Of a stretch of 64,000 bases of DNA, positions 28,789 to 36,749 are shown piece after piece. Source of the DNA: Burkholderiales bacterium (GTDB lineage Bacteria > Pseudomonadota > Gammaproteobacteria > Burkholderiales > SG8-41); the NCBI GenBank assembly GCA_019749945.1, contig JAIEPF010000010.1:124001-188000 (forward strand), in the 5' to 3' direction. Below the pieces are notes generated by a model, which saw only the letters and a program-made list of their open reading frames with translations, had not been told where the DNA came from and ran no database searches. Made by a program: the position numbers and the translations under genes. The first letter of the stretch is position 1, and every line of letters begins with the position of its first letter.

Positions 28789-29340
28789 TTGAGCGCGAAC
28801 GAAGAACAACTGAAGGAGTTGCTGGTTCGCGGGTTGGCCGGTGACGAGGCGGCTTACCATCAGTGCCTGAAGCTGCCGAGCGCGCATCTGCGGGGATTTC
28901 TCCGGGTGCGTCTCGCCCGGTTGCCGGATGACGTGGAAGATTTGGTGCAGGAGACTTTGTTGGCCGTTCATAACCAGCGTCATACCTACGATCCCGGCCA
29001 GCCGCTGACGGCGTGGATTCATGCCATCGCGCGCTACAAGCTGGTTGACCTTTTGCGGCGGCGTGCGGGGCGCGAGGTGCTCAACGATCCGCTGGATGAT
29101 GAACTGGCGGTGTTTGCGGTTTCCGACACCGACGCAGCCGATGCCCGGCGCGATCTCGGCAAACTGCTGGAACAACTGCCCGACCGGCAGCGCCTGCCGA
29201 TCGTGCACATGAAACTCGAAGGACTGTCGGTGGCCGAGGCGGCGCGGGCCACCGGCATGTCTGAAGCGGCGGTCAAGGTCGGCGTGCATCGCGGGCTGAA
29301 GGCGCTGGCCGCACTGATAAGGAGTAAGAGTGAGGAATAA
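28789..29340 (+). CDS. sigF: ECF sigma factor (SigF type)
   Basis: 183 residues. Region 2 ([25 protein letters not shown]...[17 protein letters not shown]) and region 4 ([47 protein letters not shown]). The start is TTG at 28789 with AAGGA at 28781-28785. Followed after 2 bp by the nrsF-type gene, which in Caulobacter holds sigmaF at the membrane until oxidative or heavy-metal stress. It probably drives its own gene, the exported repeat protein and the buf operon, all of which carry the same promoter pattern. Confidence 0.9.
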   Translation: MSANEEQLKELLVRGLAGDEAAYHQCLKLPSAHLRGFLRVRLARLPDDVEDLVQETLLAVHNQRHTYDPGQPLTAWIHAIARYKLVDLLRRRAGREVLNDPLDDELAVFAVSDTDAADARRDLGKLLEQLPDRQRLPIVHMKLEGLSVAEAARATGMSEAAVKVGVHRGLKALAALIRSKSEE

Positions 29341-29342
29341 GC

Positions 29343-29981
29343 ATGAAAACAGATGAGCTGATTACGCTGCTGGCGAACGACGCGGGCGCCGTCGCGCCGC
29401 GGGTCTGGCGACAGCGTTATGCGCTGGCGCTGGGCGCCGGCCTGATCGGCGCGGCACTGTTGATGGTGATGATGCTCGGCGTGCGGCCGGATATCGCCGA
29501 TGCCGTGCATCTGCCGATGTTCTGGGTCAAGCTGGCCTTTCCGGTGGCGCTCGCCGCGGGCGCGCTGCTTGCCGCAGTGCGCCTGTCGCGTCCCGGCGTC
29601 GCCATCGGTCGCGTCGGCGCAATGCTGGCGGCACCGGTGCTGGCGATCTGGGTACTGGCCGCTTTGGCGCTGCTGGGCGCCCCCGAAGACCGCGCGATGC
29701 TGATCTGGGGCGAGACCTGGGCGGATTGCCTGGTCAATATTCCGATGCTGTCAGTGCCGGCATTCGTCGCGGTGTTGTGGGTCATGAAAACGCTGGCCCC
29801 GGTGCAACCCGCGCTGGCCGGCGCGGCGGCGGGACTGCTGGCCGGTGCGCTGGGCGCGATCATCTATGCGCTGCACTGTCCGGAACTGGCGGCGCCGTTC
29901 ATCGGTCTCTGGTACCTGCTCGGCATGCTGATCCCGGCGGCGCTGGGTGCTGTGATCGGGCCGCGCCTGCTGCGTTGGTGA
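29343..29981 (+). CDS. nrsF: NrsF-type membrane anti-sigma factor (DUF1109)
   Basis: 212 residues with six predicted membrane helices. The two cysteines that matter in Caulobacter NrsF (C131 and C181, as I recall) have counterparts at C129 (WADCLVNIP) and C179 (ALHCPELAAP), so redox or metal sensing is likely conserved. ATG at 29343 with GAGGAA upstream, 2 bp after the sigma stop: translationally coupled stoichiometric inhibitor. Confidence 0.9.
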   Translation: MKTDELITLLANDAGAVAPRVWRQRYALALGAGLIGAALLMVMMLGVRPDIADAVHLPMFWVKLAFPVALAAGALLAAVRLSRPGVAIGRVGAMLAAPVLAIWVLAALALLGAPEDRAMLIWGETWADCLVNIPMLSVPAFVAVLWVMKTLAPVQPALAGAAAGLLAGALGAIIYALHCPELAAPFIGLWYLLGMLIPAALGAVIGPRLLRW

Positions 29982-30044
29982 GTCGCGCGGCGGGCAGCGC
30001 CTATACTGTCATGGCAGGGTGTTCCGACAGGAGGCGGCGAATTT

Positions 30045-30503
30045 ATGTACGACAACTGGCTGGCCAATGCGACGGTGATCGTGGCTACGCTGGCGGCTGT
30101 GACGCTGTCGGTGCTGATCCATTACGAAGGGCTGTGGTTCGCATCGAGGAATCTGCCCAAAATCGGCGGCACCCAACATGTCAAGGTGCTGTACGCCATT
30201 CTCTCGGTGCTCGCACTGCACATCGTCGAGATCTGGATGTTCGGGATTGTGCTGTGGTTATTGCTGCAATGGCCGGCTTGCGGCCATATCGTCAGCGTCA
30301 TGCCCGGATCCGGTGCGCTCGGACTGCTGGATGCAGTCTATTTTTCGGCAATGACCTATTCCACCGTGGGTTTCGGCGACGTGCTGCCGGTGGGGCCGAT
30401 ACGCCTGCTTGCCGGCACTGAAAGCCTGATCGGCCTGCTGCTTATCGGCTGGTCGGCGTCATTCACCTACCTCGAAATGGAGCGCTTCTGGCGTGTGCGC
30501 TGA
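30045..30503 (+). CDS. Two-helix potassium-channel-like membrane protein
   Basis: 152 residues. Pore-helix and selectivity filter TYSTVGFGDVLP (filter TVGFGD, 107-112) between membrane helices; an additional N-terminal helix (8-26) and one at 48-72. No ligand-binding RCK or voltage-sensor domain. Ion_trans_2 type; ion preference inferred from the filter. ATG at 30045 with AGGAGG upstream. Follows the sigF-nrsF pair after 63 bp; no shared promoter pattern. Confidence 0.83.
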   Translation: MYDNWLANATVIVATLAAVTLSVLIHYEGLWFASRNLPKIGGTQHVKVLYAILSVLALHIVEIWMFGIVLWLLLQWPACGHIVSVMPGSGALGLLDAVYFSAMTYSTVGFGDVLPVGPIRLLAGTESLIGLLLIGWSASFTYLEMERFWRVR

Positions 30504-30519
30504 GGGCGGGCGCGATGTG

Positions 30520-31206
30520 TCACGCCCTGGCGGCGCCCCGTTCCGGTTTGTTTTCGAGGAATTTGGTTGCCTCATCCCGCGTCGCCTGTGACAGCGTGGC
30601 GGCGATTTTTTCCGCGCGCTCGCCGTCCCCGGACTCGATGGCGTCAAGCAGCGCCTGCCATTGCCTGGCTGAATACTTCTGGTGTGCAGCCGAGGCCAGC
30701 GCGAGCCGCGTGTAACGGCTGGTCTGCAGCATCAACGAGGCCAGCGTCGAGCGCAGCCAGTTGTTCGACAGGCTTTCGGTCAGCGTGCGGTTGACCATCA
30801 GCGCCATGCGCGTGTATTCGGCGCGGTCCTTGCCGGCGAGCTGCTGCATGCGCGCAATCGGCGCCTTGACCTTGGCGACCAGTTCAGCGCGCTGCGGGTC
30901 TTCGGCGATCCAGCGCGCGCGCAGTCCGACCAGTGCCGCGCGCACCTGGTAGAGCTCCCTGATTTCGCGCACCGTGACATCGGTGACCACCGCGCCGCGG
31001 TAGGGCAGGATGGTCACCAGCCCCGCGTGCTGCAGCGAACGCAGCGCATCGCGGATCGGGCCGTGGCTCAGGCCGAATTCCTGCGACAGCGTGGCTTCAA
31101 TCAGCCGCGACCCCGGCGGATAGCTGCCATCAACTATGCGCTCGGCGAGTGTTGCGGTGATTTTTTCCGGCAGGGTTTGAGTCAGCTCGGAGGCGGGTGA
31201 TGACAT
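30520..31206 (-). CDS. GntR/FadR-family transcriptional regulator
   Basis: 228 residues. N-terminal winged helix-turn-helix (about 15-80: SRLIEATLSQEFGLSHGPIRDALRSLQHAGLV) and an FCD ligand-sensing C-terminal domain. ATG at 31206. Divergent from the tauD-like gene across 160 bp holding a 14-bp palindrome inside that gene's promoter, so it most likely controls the dioxygenase-selenoprotein transcript in response to its substrate. Confidence 0.9.
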   Translation of the reverse strand: MSSPASELTQTLPEKITATLAERIVDGSYPPGSRLIEATLSQEFGLSHGPIRDALRSLQHAGLVTILPYRGAVVTDVTVREIRELYQVRAALVGLRARWIAEDPQRAELVAKVKAPIARMQQLAGKDRAEYTRMALMVNRTLTESLSNNWLRSTLASLMLQTSRYTRLALASAAHQKYSARQWQALLDAIESGDGERAEKIAATLSQATRDEATKFLENKPERGAARA

Positions 31207-31289
31207 GTTTTCTTCATGTATTCAATGGGATAACGAAGCAGAATCACTGTGGGCAGTATACCGGCTCAACACGGAGAATGGAATAATTA

Positions 31290-31317
31290 TTGATTATTAA
31301 TAATCTGCGGATATAAT
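31290..31317 (+). promoter_or_regulatory. Promoter of the tauD-like / GrdB-like transcript
   Basis: TTGATT (31290-31295) and TATAAT (31312-31317) with 16 bp between; leader about 43 nt to the ATG at 31367. Confidence 0.65.
31292..31305. promoter_or_regulatory. Candidate GntR operator (14-bp palindrome)
   Basis: GATTATTAATAATC is a perfect palindrome covering the end of the -35 and most of the spacer of the promoter above. Its position suits repression by the divergent GntR protein. Confidence 0.5.
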
Positions 31318-31366
31318 CCGGGCTGAGACCCGATCACGACCCGACCGAAGCCAGGAGGAACAAGCC

Positions 31367-32269
31367 ATGTCCGCAACCGCAGCCGCCCATTCTGCAAAAC
31401 CCGCCGCCCAGTCCGGCGGCATCGGCGTAGTCCCGATCACCAAACATGTCGGCGCCGACATCATCGGCATCGATCTGACGCAGCCGATTTCCGATGCGCA
31501 GTTCGCGCAGATCCATGACGCGTGGATGCAGCATCTGGTGCTGCGGTTCCGCGGCCAGAACATGACCAAGGAACAATTGCAGGCCTTCAGCCGCCGCTTC
31601 GGCGAACTCGACAAGGCGCCGATCAACACCCGCGGCAAACCCTGGGTCGAGGGTTTTCCCGACATGGCGGTGATGTCCAACATCAAGGTCGACGGCCAGT
31701 CCATCGGCAGCCTCGGATACGGCGAAGCGGTGTGGCATACCGACATGTCATACAACGACATCACGCCGTCGGGCGCCTTGCTCTACGCCGTTGAGGTCAC
31801 CAAATCCGGCGGCGAGACCGGGTTTCTCAACATGTATCACGCCTATGAGACGCTGCCCGCCGACCTCAAGGCTGCGATAGAGGGCAAATCCATCAAGCAC
31901 GACGCCAGCCGCAACAGCGCCGGTGAACTGCGCGCGGGCTTCAAGGAGGTGACCGATCCGCGCGATGCGCCGGGCGCGGTGCACCCCATCGTCGTGCGCC
32001 ATCCGGTGACCGGCCGCAAGGCCCTGTTCCTCGGCCGCCGGCCCTTCGGTTATGTGATGGGCATGAGCCTGGAGGACAGCGAAGCGCTGCTCAACCGTCT
32101 GTGGGCCCACGCTTCACAGGAGGATCTGGCCTGGTTCCAGAAATGGAAAGTCGGCGACCTGCTGATCTGGGATAACCGCTGCGTGATGCACAAGCGCACG
32201 GCCTTTGATGCCAACGAGCGCCGGCTGCTTTACAGGACGCAGATCAGGGGTGTGCGGCCGCAGGCCTGA
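31367..32269 (+). CDS. TauD/TfdA-family Fe(II)/2-oxoglutarate dioxygenase
   Basis: 300 residues. Iron ligands H124 and D126 (WHTDMSY) and H275 (VMHKR), with the 2OG-binding Arg near RRLLYR. Substrate unknown; relatives act on taurine, sulfonates, phenoxyacetates and alkyl sulfates. ATG at 31367 with AGGAGG. Followed after 63 bp by the GrdB-like selenoprotein on the same strand, an unusual pairing. Confidence 0.92.
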   Translation: MSATAAAHSAKPAAQSGGIGVVPITKHVGADIIGIDLTQPISDAQFAQIHDAWMQHLVLRFRGQNMTKEQLQAFSRRFGELDKAPINTRGKPWVEGFPDMAVMSNIKVDGQSIGSLGYGEAVWHTDMSYNDITPSGALLYAVEVTKSGGETGFLNMYHAYETLPADLKAAIEGKSIKHDASRNSAGELRAGFKEVTDPRDAPGAVHPIVVRHPVTGRKALFLGRRPFGYVMGMSLEDSEALLNRLWAHASQEDLAWFQKWKVGDLLIWDNRCVMHKRTAFDANERRLLYRTQIRGVRPQA

Positions 32270-32280
32270 AAAACAATATC

Positions 32281-32310
32281 GCGCGGTTGGCGAACGGCCT
32301 GAAACCGCGC
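32281..32310 (+). promoter_or_regulatory. Hairpin between tauD-like and GrdB-like genes
   Basis: GCGCGGTT (32281-32288) pairs perfectly with AACCGCGC (32303-32310) across a 14-nt loop. No U-tract follows, so it is more likely an attenuator or processing hairpin than a full terminator. Confidence 0.4.
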
Positions 32311-32332
32311 TGCTGGCCAGGAGGAGTAACCG

Positions 32333-33568
32333 ATGGTGAGGCTTGCCGATCTCCCGGAATGGGAGCGTGCTCACATGCTGGAGAAGATCCCGAACCTGCC
32401 GCAGTTCGGGATCAGGGCCTGGGTGGCCGAAGGCGGGCCGCTGGCGCAGCGGCGGGTTGCCATCGTCACCACGGCCGGGCTGCATTTGCGCGGCGACCGG
32501 CCGTTCGGGCAGGGCAGCGCGAGTTCCGACTACCGTGTGCTGCCGGGCGGTGGCGGCAGCGCAGATATCGTGATGAGCCAGCTGTCGACGAATTTCGACC
32601 GCAGCGGCTTCCAGCAGGATATCAATGTTGCGTTTCCGATCGATCGCCTGCGTGAACTGGCTGCCGAGGGTTTCATCGGTTCGGTGGCCGATTTCCATTA
32701 TTCATTCATGGGCGCGGGCTCGCCGGTGACCCGCATGGAAGCCAAGGCGCGTGAAGTCGCCGGACTGCTGAAAAAGGACAGGGTCGACGCGGTGCTGCTG
32801 ACACCGGTCTGACCCAACTGCACGTGCGCGGTCTGCGCACTCTCGCTGTATATCGAAGATGAAGGCATCGCCACCGTCAATATCAGTCTGGTGCGCGAAC
32901 ATGCCGAGGCCATCCGTCCGCCGCGTTCGCTGTGGGTGCCGTTTGTGCTCGGGCGGCCGCTGGGCGTGCCGAACGACGCGGCGTTCCAGCGCCGGGTGCT
33001 TGTGGCGGCGCTCAATCTGCTGCAGCGGCCTTCGGGGCCGGTGCTGGAGGATTATCCGGAGGACGCGCCGGCCATCAACGTCGAAGACAGCCAGGAAGGC
33101 ATGGCCTGTCCGATCAGTTTTGCTTCCGACATGGCCGATGCCACCCCGCTGAACAAAGTGAAGGCCGAGATTTCACAGCTGCAGGCCTGGCATGACCTTG
33201 CCGTGCGGCAGCGCGGGCGGACGGCAACCGGCGTGGCGGGTGTTTCGTTCGAAGCGGCGGCAGCATTCGTCGCGGCCTGGGCGGCAGGCACGCCGGCGCC
33301 GGCGTTCCGTAAGGATATTCCGGCCATCGATGCGCTGCGCCTCGCCTGCGATGAATTAAAAACGTTTTATTCGGAGTCCGTGATGGCGCAACCGGGGACG
33401 CATACCGTGGAAAGCATCCAGGACTGGTTCTGGGGCCAGACCGCGGCGGGCAAACTGCTGTTCGAGCTGCATGCGCGGACGCTGCTAAGCCGGGACACGC
33501 CGGAGAAACACTTTGCCGAGAACAACCTGGTGCCGCGACGGATCCGGCATATCATCGGCAACGGCTGA
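32333..33568 (+). CDS. GrdB/PrdB-like selenoprotein (in-frame TGA = Sec160)
   Basis: 411 residues when TGA 32810-32812 is read as selenocysteine; without it the frame breaks into 159 and 251 residues. Member of the glycine/sarcosine/betaine/D-proline reductase selenoprotein B family. The Sec begins the redox motif UPNCTCAVC (U160, C163, C165, C168) just after the hydrophobic strand VDAVLLTPV, and VADFHYSFMGAGSP is a family mark. ATG at 32333 with AGGAGGAG. A stem-loop with loop GGTCT follows the TGA by 17 nt. The physiological role of aerobic members is not known. Same reading frame throughout, with continuous coding character on both sides. Confidence 0.88.
32824..32840 (+). promoter_or_regulatory. 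SECIS-like hairpin of the GrdB-like gene
   Basis: GTGCGC and GCGCAC form a perfect 6-bp stem around the loop GGTCT, 17 nt after the TGA. E. coli fdhF has the same loop about 18 nt after its UGA, as I recall. Confidence 0.75.
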
Positions 33569-33622
33569 TATGCGCATATGGCAGGGGCTGGGCCTGCGTA
33601 ATCAGGGTCTGCGGCGCGCGGG

Positions 33623-33778
33623 TCAGGGCACGACGGGCAAAACGCCGGCGGTGTTGTCCTTCAGGTATTTCTCTTTCAGTTTTTTCATCGCTTCCAGATA
33701 ATCTTCCATCGTCGACTGGTTGTTTTCGTACTTGCCGGCGATTTTCTGATAGGCGGCGATGTAGTCGGGGTCGGTCAT
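33623..33778 (-). CDS. 51-residue helical ORF
   Basis: ATG at 33778 with AAGGAC upstream, TGA stop at 33623. Sequence starts MTDPDYIAAYQKIAGKYENN and is charged and helical, rich in Lys/Glu/Tyr, with no signal peptide. A good Shine-Dalgarno and clean open frame support it. It lies opposite the end of the GrdB-like selenoprotein gene and 80 bp after ylqF on the same strand. Function unknown. Confidence 0.6.
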   Translation of the reverse strand: MTDPDYIAAYQKIAGKYENNQSTMEDYLEAMKKLKEKYLKDNTAGVLPVVP

Positions 33779-33857
33779 GATGTGTCCTTAAACGCGCGTT
33801 TTGCGTGCCAATCCACTATACGCGCTTCGCTCTGCGCCGGGCGGTCGGGCATGCGGT

Positions 33858-34766
33858 TTATTCCGCCTCGCTTGCATCCTCGATTGCATCCTTGTTCTTG
33901 CCGCTGGCCGGCGGCCTGGCCGCCCGTGACGCCGGCGTCTCCAGGCTCACTTTGCCCAGCGCGCCGCTGCGGTAATCGCCGAGCAGCGCCAGTGCAGCCT
34001 TGTCGAAATCGAAGCCTCCGCCCTTCAGCCTGAAGCCGCGCTTGGCTGCAACACCTTCAATCACGCCGACGCCATCGAGCGACCGGCCATCATTGGCAAA
34101 ACCGTAACGCGCAGCCAGCGCCTTGGGGTAACGTTCCAGCAGGATTTCCGCCAGCCGGATCGCCACTTCGGATTCGATATAGGCCTTGGCGCCGATGATG
34201 TGGCTGGCGGCGAGCATCAGGCCGTCGTCGGGGTGGTCGATTTTCGGCCACATCAGTCCCGGTGAGTCGGTGAGGCTGACCGTGGGCGACAGGTCGTAAC
34301 GCGCCAGCGCCTTGGTCACCGCCGGTTCATCGCCGACCTTGGCCTTGCGCTGTTTGAGCAGCGCGTTGATCAGTGTTGATTTGCCGACGTTGGGCACCCC
34401 CATCACCAGCATGCGCAGCGGTTTGAAATTGTCGTTGCGGTGCGGCGCCAGTTTTTTCGCGGCAACGATGATCTTCTGGGCATCGCCCGGTTTTTTGGCC
34501 GACAGCGCAATCGCGTGCACATTTTTCTGGGCGTTGAACAAGGACAGCCACTGCGGCGTGACCGCTGCATCGGCCACGTCCACCTTGTTCAGCACCTTCA
34601 GGCAGGGACGCTGGCGGTGCAGGCGCAGCGATTCGATCAGCGGATTGGCGCTGGCCATCGGACAGCGCGCGTCGAGGGTCTCGATCACCACATCGTGGTC
34701 GGCCATCGCGTCCTGGATTTTTTTGACCGCGACGGCCATGTGGCCGGGGAACCAGTTGATGCTCAT
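33858..34766 (-). CDS. ylqF: Ribosome biogenesis GTPase (YlqF/RbgA)
   Basis: Circularly permuted GTPase acting late in 50S assembly. 302 residues. Motif order G4 (NKVDV), G1 (GVPNVGKST), G3 (DSPGL) confirms the permutation. MSINWFPGHMAVAVKKIQ is the family start, so the ATG at 34766 is right and the longer frame to 34868 is rejected. Ends in a charged Ala/Ser/Lys tail. Confidence 0.95.
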   Translation of the reverse strand: MSINWFPGHMAVAVKKIQDAMADHDVVIETLDARCPMASANPLIESLRLHRQRPCLKVLNKVDVADAAVTPQWLSLFNAQKNVHAIALSAKKPGDAQKIIVAAKKLAPHRNDNFKPLRMLVMGVPNVGKSTLINALLKQRKAKVGDEPAVTKALARYDLSPTVSLTDSPGLMWPKIDHPDDGLMLAASHIIGAKAYIESEVAIRLAEILLERYPKALAARYGFANDGRSLDGVGVIEGVAAKRGFRLKGGGFDFDKAALALLGDYRSGALGKVSLETPASRAARPPASGKNKDAIEDASEAE

Positions 34767-34867
34767 GATGAGTTCAGTGGGGTGCAGGATGTTTTTTACG
34801 TGACTGGCCTGAAAGTTACCGGCCGGGATGCCAGTGCAGTTACTGCAGTTTATTGCGCCATTCCGCA

Positions 34868-34900
34868 ATTATATCATAACTTATTGTTTTTATTGAATTA
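34868..34900 (-). repeat. AT-rich dispersed motif, copy 4
   Basis: CATAACTTATTGTTTTTATT on the plus strand is identical over 20 bp to the reverse complement of the 4.0-kb copy. Located in the ylqF / MFS divergent region, just before the MFS promoter. Confidence 0.65.
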
Positions 34901-34901
34901 A

Positions 34902-34928
34902 TTGACATTGCGCCGGATCGGTTATATT
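34902..34928 (+). promoter_or_regulatory. Promoter of the MFS gene, very short leader
   Basis: TTGACA (34902-34907) and TATATT (34923-34928) with a short 15-bp spacer. The ATG is 9 nt after the -10, so the mRNA would start within a few nucleotides of the start codon. Confidence 0.5.
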
Positions 34929-34937
34929 CCGCACTCC

Positions 34938-36086
34938 ATGGCACAGGTTTCCGCTTTACGCATTGCAATCGCCGGCGCGCTGGCACTGGCCGTGGCCATG
35001 GGCATCGGCCGTTTTGCGTTTACGCCGATCCTGCCGATGATGCAGGACGATGCCGGCCTCACGATCGTCGCCGGCGGCTGGCTGGCCTCGGCCAACTACC
35101 TCGGTTATCTGCTCGGCGCATTGGCCGCCACTGTATGGCCGCTGCGCGGCAGCGTCGCGCTGACCGGCAGCCTGATCGGCATCGCTGTAGTGACCTTTGC
35201 GATGGGCATCACCGCTGAATTTTCCGCCTGGGTCGTGCTGCGCTTTGCCGCGGGTGTGGCGAGCGCGCTGGTGTTCATCGCGGTGTCGACGCGCTCCATG
35301 GCGGCGCTGGCGGCTCTTGGCCGCCCGCAGCTGAATGGCGTGGTGTATGCCGGCGTCGGCTCCGGCGTCGCCGGCGCCGGTTTGTTGTGCCTGCTGCTGA
35401 TGTACCGGGATGCCGGTTCGGCCTGGGCGTGGATGGTGGCGGGCCTGCTCGCCCTGTGCATTGCAGTGCTGGTGCTGCCGGTGCTGCGCGCGATTGTGAT
35501 GCCGCTGTCTGCGCCGGCATCGACCGACACCCGCGGCAGCCTCGGCGGGCGTGCCGGGCTGCTGGTGCTGTGTTACGGCATCGCCGGTTTCGGTTACATC
35601 ATTCCCGCGACCTTCCTGCCGGTGATGGCCAAGGCAGTGGTTCCCGATGCCGCGCTGTTCGGCTGGTCGTGGCCGGTGTTCGGCTTCGCCGCGCTGGCGT
35701 CGACGCTGATCGCGGCGGCGCGAGCCGCAACCATCGGCCATCGCCGGGTCTGGATTGCCAGCCACTGGCTGATGGCCTGCGGCGTGGTGCTGCCGGTGTT
35801 GTGGCCGGGTCTGGCCGCGGTGATTGTGTCGGCGCTGCTGGTCGGCGGCACGTTTGTCGTGATCACCATGGCCGGCATGCAGGTGGCGCGGGAAACCTCC
35901 GGGCAGCACGCGGCGCGGCTGGTGGCGGCGATGACGGCATCGTTTGCGCTGGGGCAGATCCTCGGCCCGGTCGTCGCCGGCCTGCTGTTCGATGCCGGTT
36001 ACGGATTTGCCAGCGGGCAGTTGCTGGCCGCAGCCCTGCTGGCGATATCGGCCGTGGCGCTGCAACTGCAGGCGCGACGTGGCTGA
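34938..36086 (+). CDS. YbfB/YjiJ-family MFS transporter
   Basis: 382 residues, about 12 membrane helices, with GRFAFTPILPMM after helix 1 and ARETSGQHAARLVAAMTASFALGQILGP late in the protein, both typical of the YbfB/YjiJ group. Substrate unknown. ATG at 34938; no Shine-Dalgarno, consistent with a leaderless start. Confidence 0.87.
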   Translation: MAQVSALRIAIAGALALAVAMGIGRFAFTPILPMMQDDAGLTIVAGGWLASANYLGYLLGALAATVWPLRGSVALTGSLIGIAVVTFAMGITAEFSAWVVLRFAAGVASALVFIAVSTRSMAALAALGRPQLNGVVYAGVGSGVAGAGLLCLLLMYRDAGSAWAWMVAGLLALCIAVLVLPVLRAIVMPLSAPASTDTRGSLGGRAGLLVLCYGIAGFGYIIPATFLPVMAKAVVPDAALFGWSWPVFGFAALASTLIAAARAATIGHRRVWIASHWLMACGVVLPVLWPGLAAVIVSALLVGGTFVVITMAGMQVARETSGQHAARLVAAMTASFALGQILGPVVAGLLFDAGYGFASGQLLAAALLAISAVALQLQARRG

Positions 36087-36148
36087 TCGGTTTGCGTGGA
36101 GCGGTGATATGCTGTTGCCGCAGTTCAACAATCTTCAGGAGAATACCC

Positions 36149-36610
36149 ATGGAAATTCAAGCAGGCAGCGCCGCGCCGGACTTTGCCCTGGCCGCGCACA
36201 ATTCCGAGCAGAAGGTCGCGTTGTCCGGTTTCAAGGGACGGCCGGTCGTGGTCGCGTTCATGCCCTTTGCCTTCACCGGCGGATGAACGAACCAAGTCAA
36301 CGGGTTCCGTGCGAACTACGAAGAATTCAAAAAGCTGAATTGTGAAATCCTGCAGCTCAGCGCCGATCCGCTGCCGGCCCTCAAGGCCTGGTCCGATCAT
36401 CTGGGCGGGGTGCCGTTTCCGCTGCTGTCCGATTACTGGCCGCATGGCGCGGTGGGCAAGGCCTTCGGCATTTTCAACGAGGAGCGCGGCATGGACAAAC
36501 GCGCGGCGTACGTGATCGACGCCAAGGGTGTGGTGCGTTACGCCAAGGTTTATCCGCAGGGCACGATCCCGACCAGCGACGAACTGCTGGCCGAATTGCG
36601 CAAGCTCTGA
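36149..36610 (+). CDS. Selenocysteine peroxiredoxin (in-frame TGA = Sec46)
   Basis: 153 residues when TGA 36284-36286 is read as selenocysteine. Thioredoxin-fold AhpC/TSA protein. The peroxidatic site reads PFAFTGGU, the family pattern PxxxTxx(C/U), with Sec replacing the peroxidatic Cys. One other cysteine (C65, KKLNCEIL) could serve as partner, otherwise it is a 1-Sec type related to AhpE. Downstream family motifs SDYWPHGAVGKAFGI and RAAYVID are intact and in frame. ATG at 36149 with AGGAGA. Length normal for the family. Confidence 0.9.
36300..36310 (+). promoter_or_regulatory. Possible SECIS hairpin of the peroxiredoxin gene
   Basis: ACG and CGT close a loop GGTTC, 16 nt after the TGA. 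The stem is short (3 bp, extendable only with mismatches); a folding check is needed. Position and GGT loop parallel those of the GrdB-like gene. Confidence 0.4.
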
Positions 36611-36628
36611 GCTGATATGGCTGTTCCG

Positions 36629-36668
36629 GGCCGGCAGGAGGTTCCCGCAACGGGACAGCCTGCCGGCC
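36629..36668 (+). terminator. Strong hairpin after the peroxiredoxin gene
   Basis: GGCCGGCAGG (36629-36638) pairs perfectly with CCTGCCGGCC (36659-36668); an inner TCCCG/CGGGA hairpin fills the loop. Followed by TTCCTGTTTCC, a weak U-tract. Confidence 0.65.
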
Positions 36669-36749
36669 TTCCTGTTTCCGGCTGCTGGCCCGCATTTTGC
36701 ATAATTTCACGTGGTTGGCGGCCCGTGTGCTCCCATTGGAGAAATCGTC

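Noticed and set aside
32333..33568. Two separate genes or a pseudogene broken by a stop at 32810
   Set aside because: Both halves share frame and coding character, the only interruption is TGA, it lies at a known redox position of a selenoprotein family, and a SECIS-like hairpin follows. A random nonsense mutation would not fit all of these, and two other genes show the same pattern.
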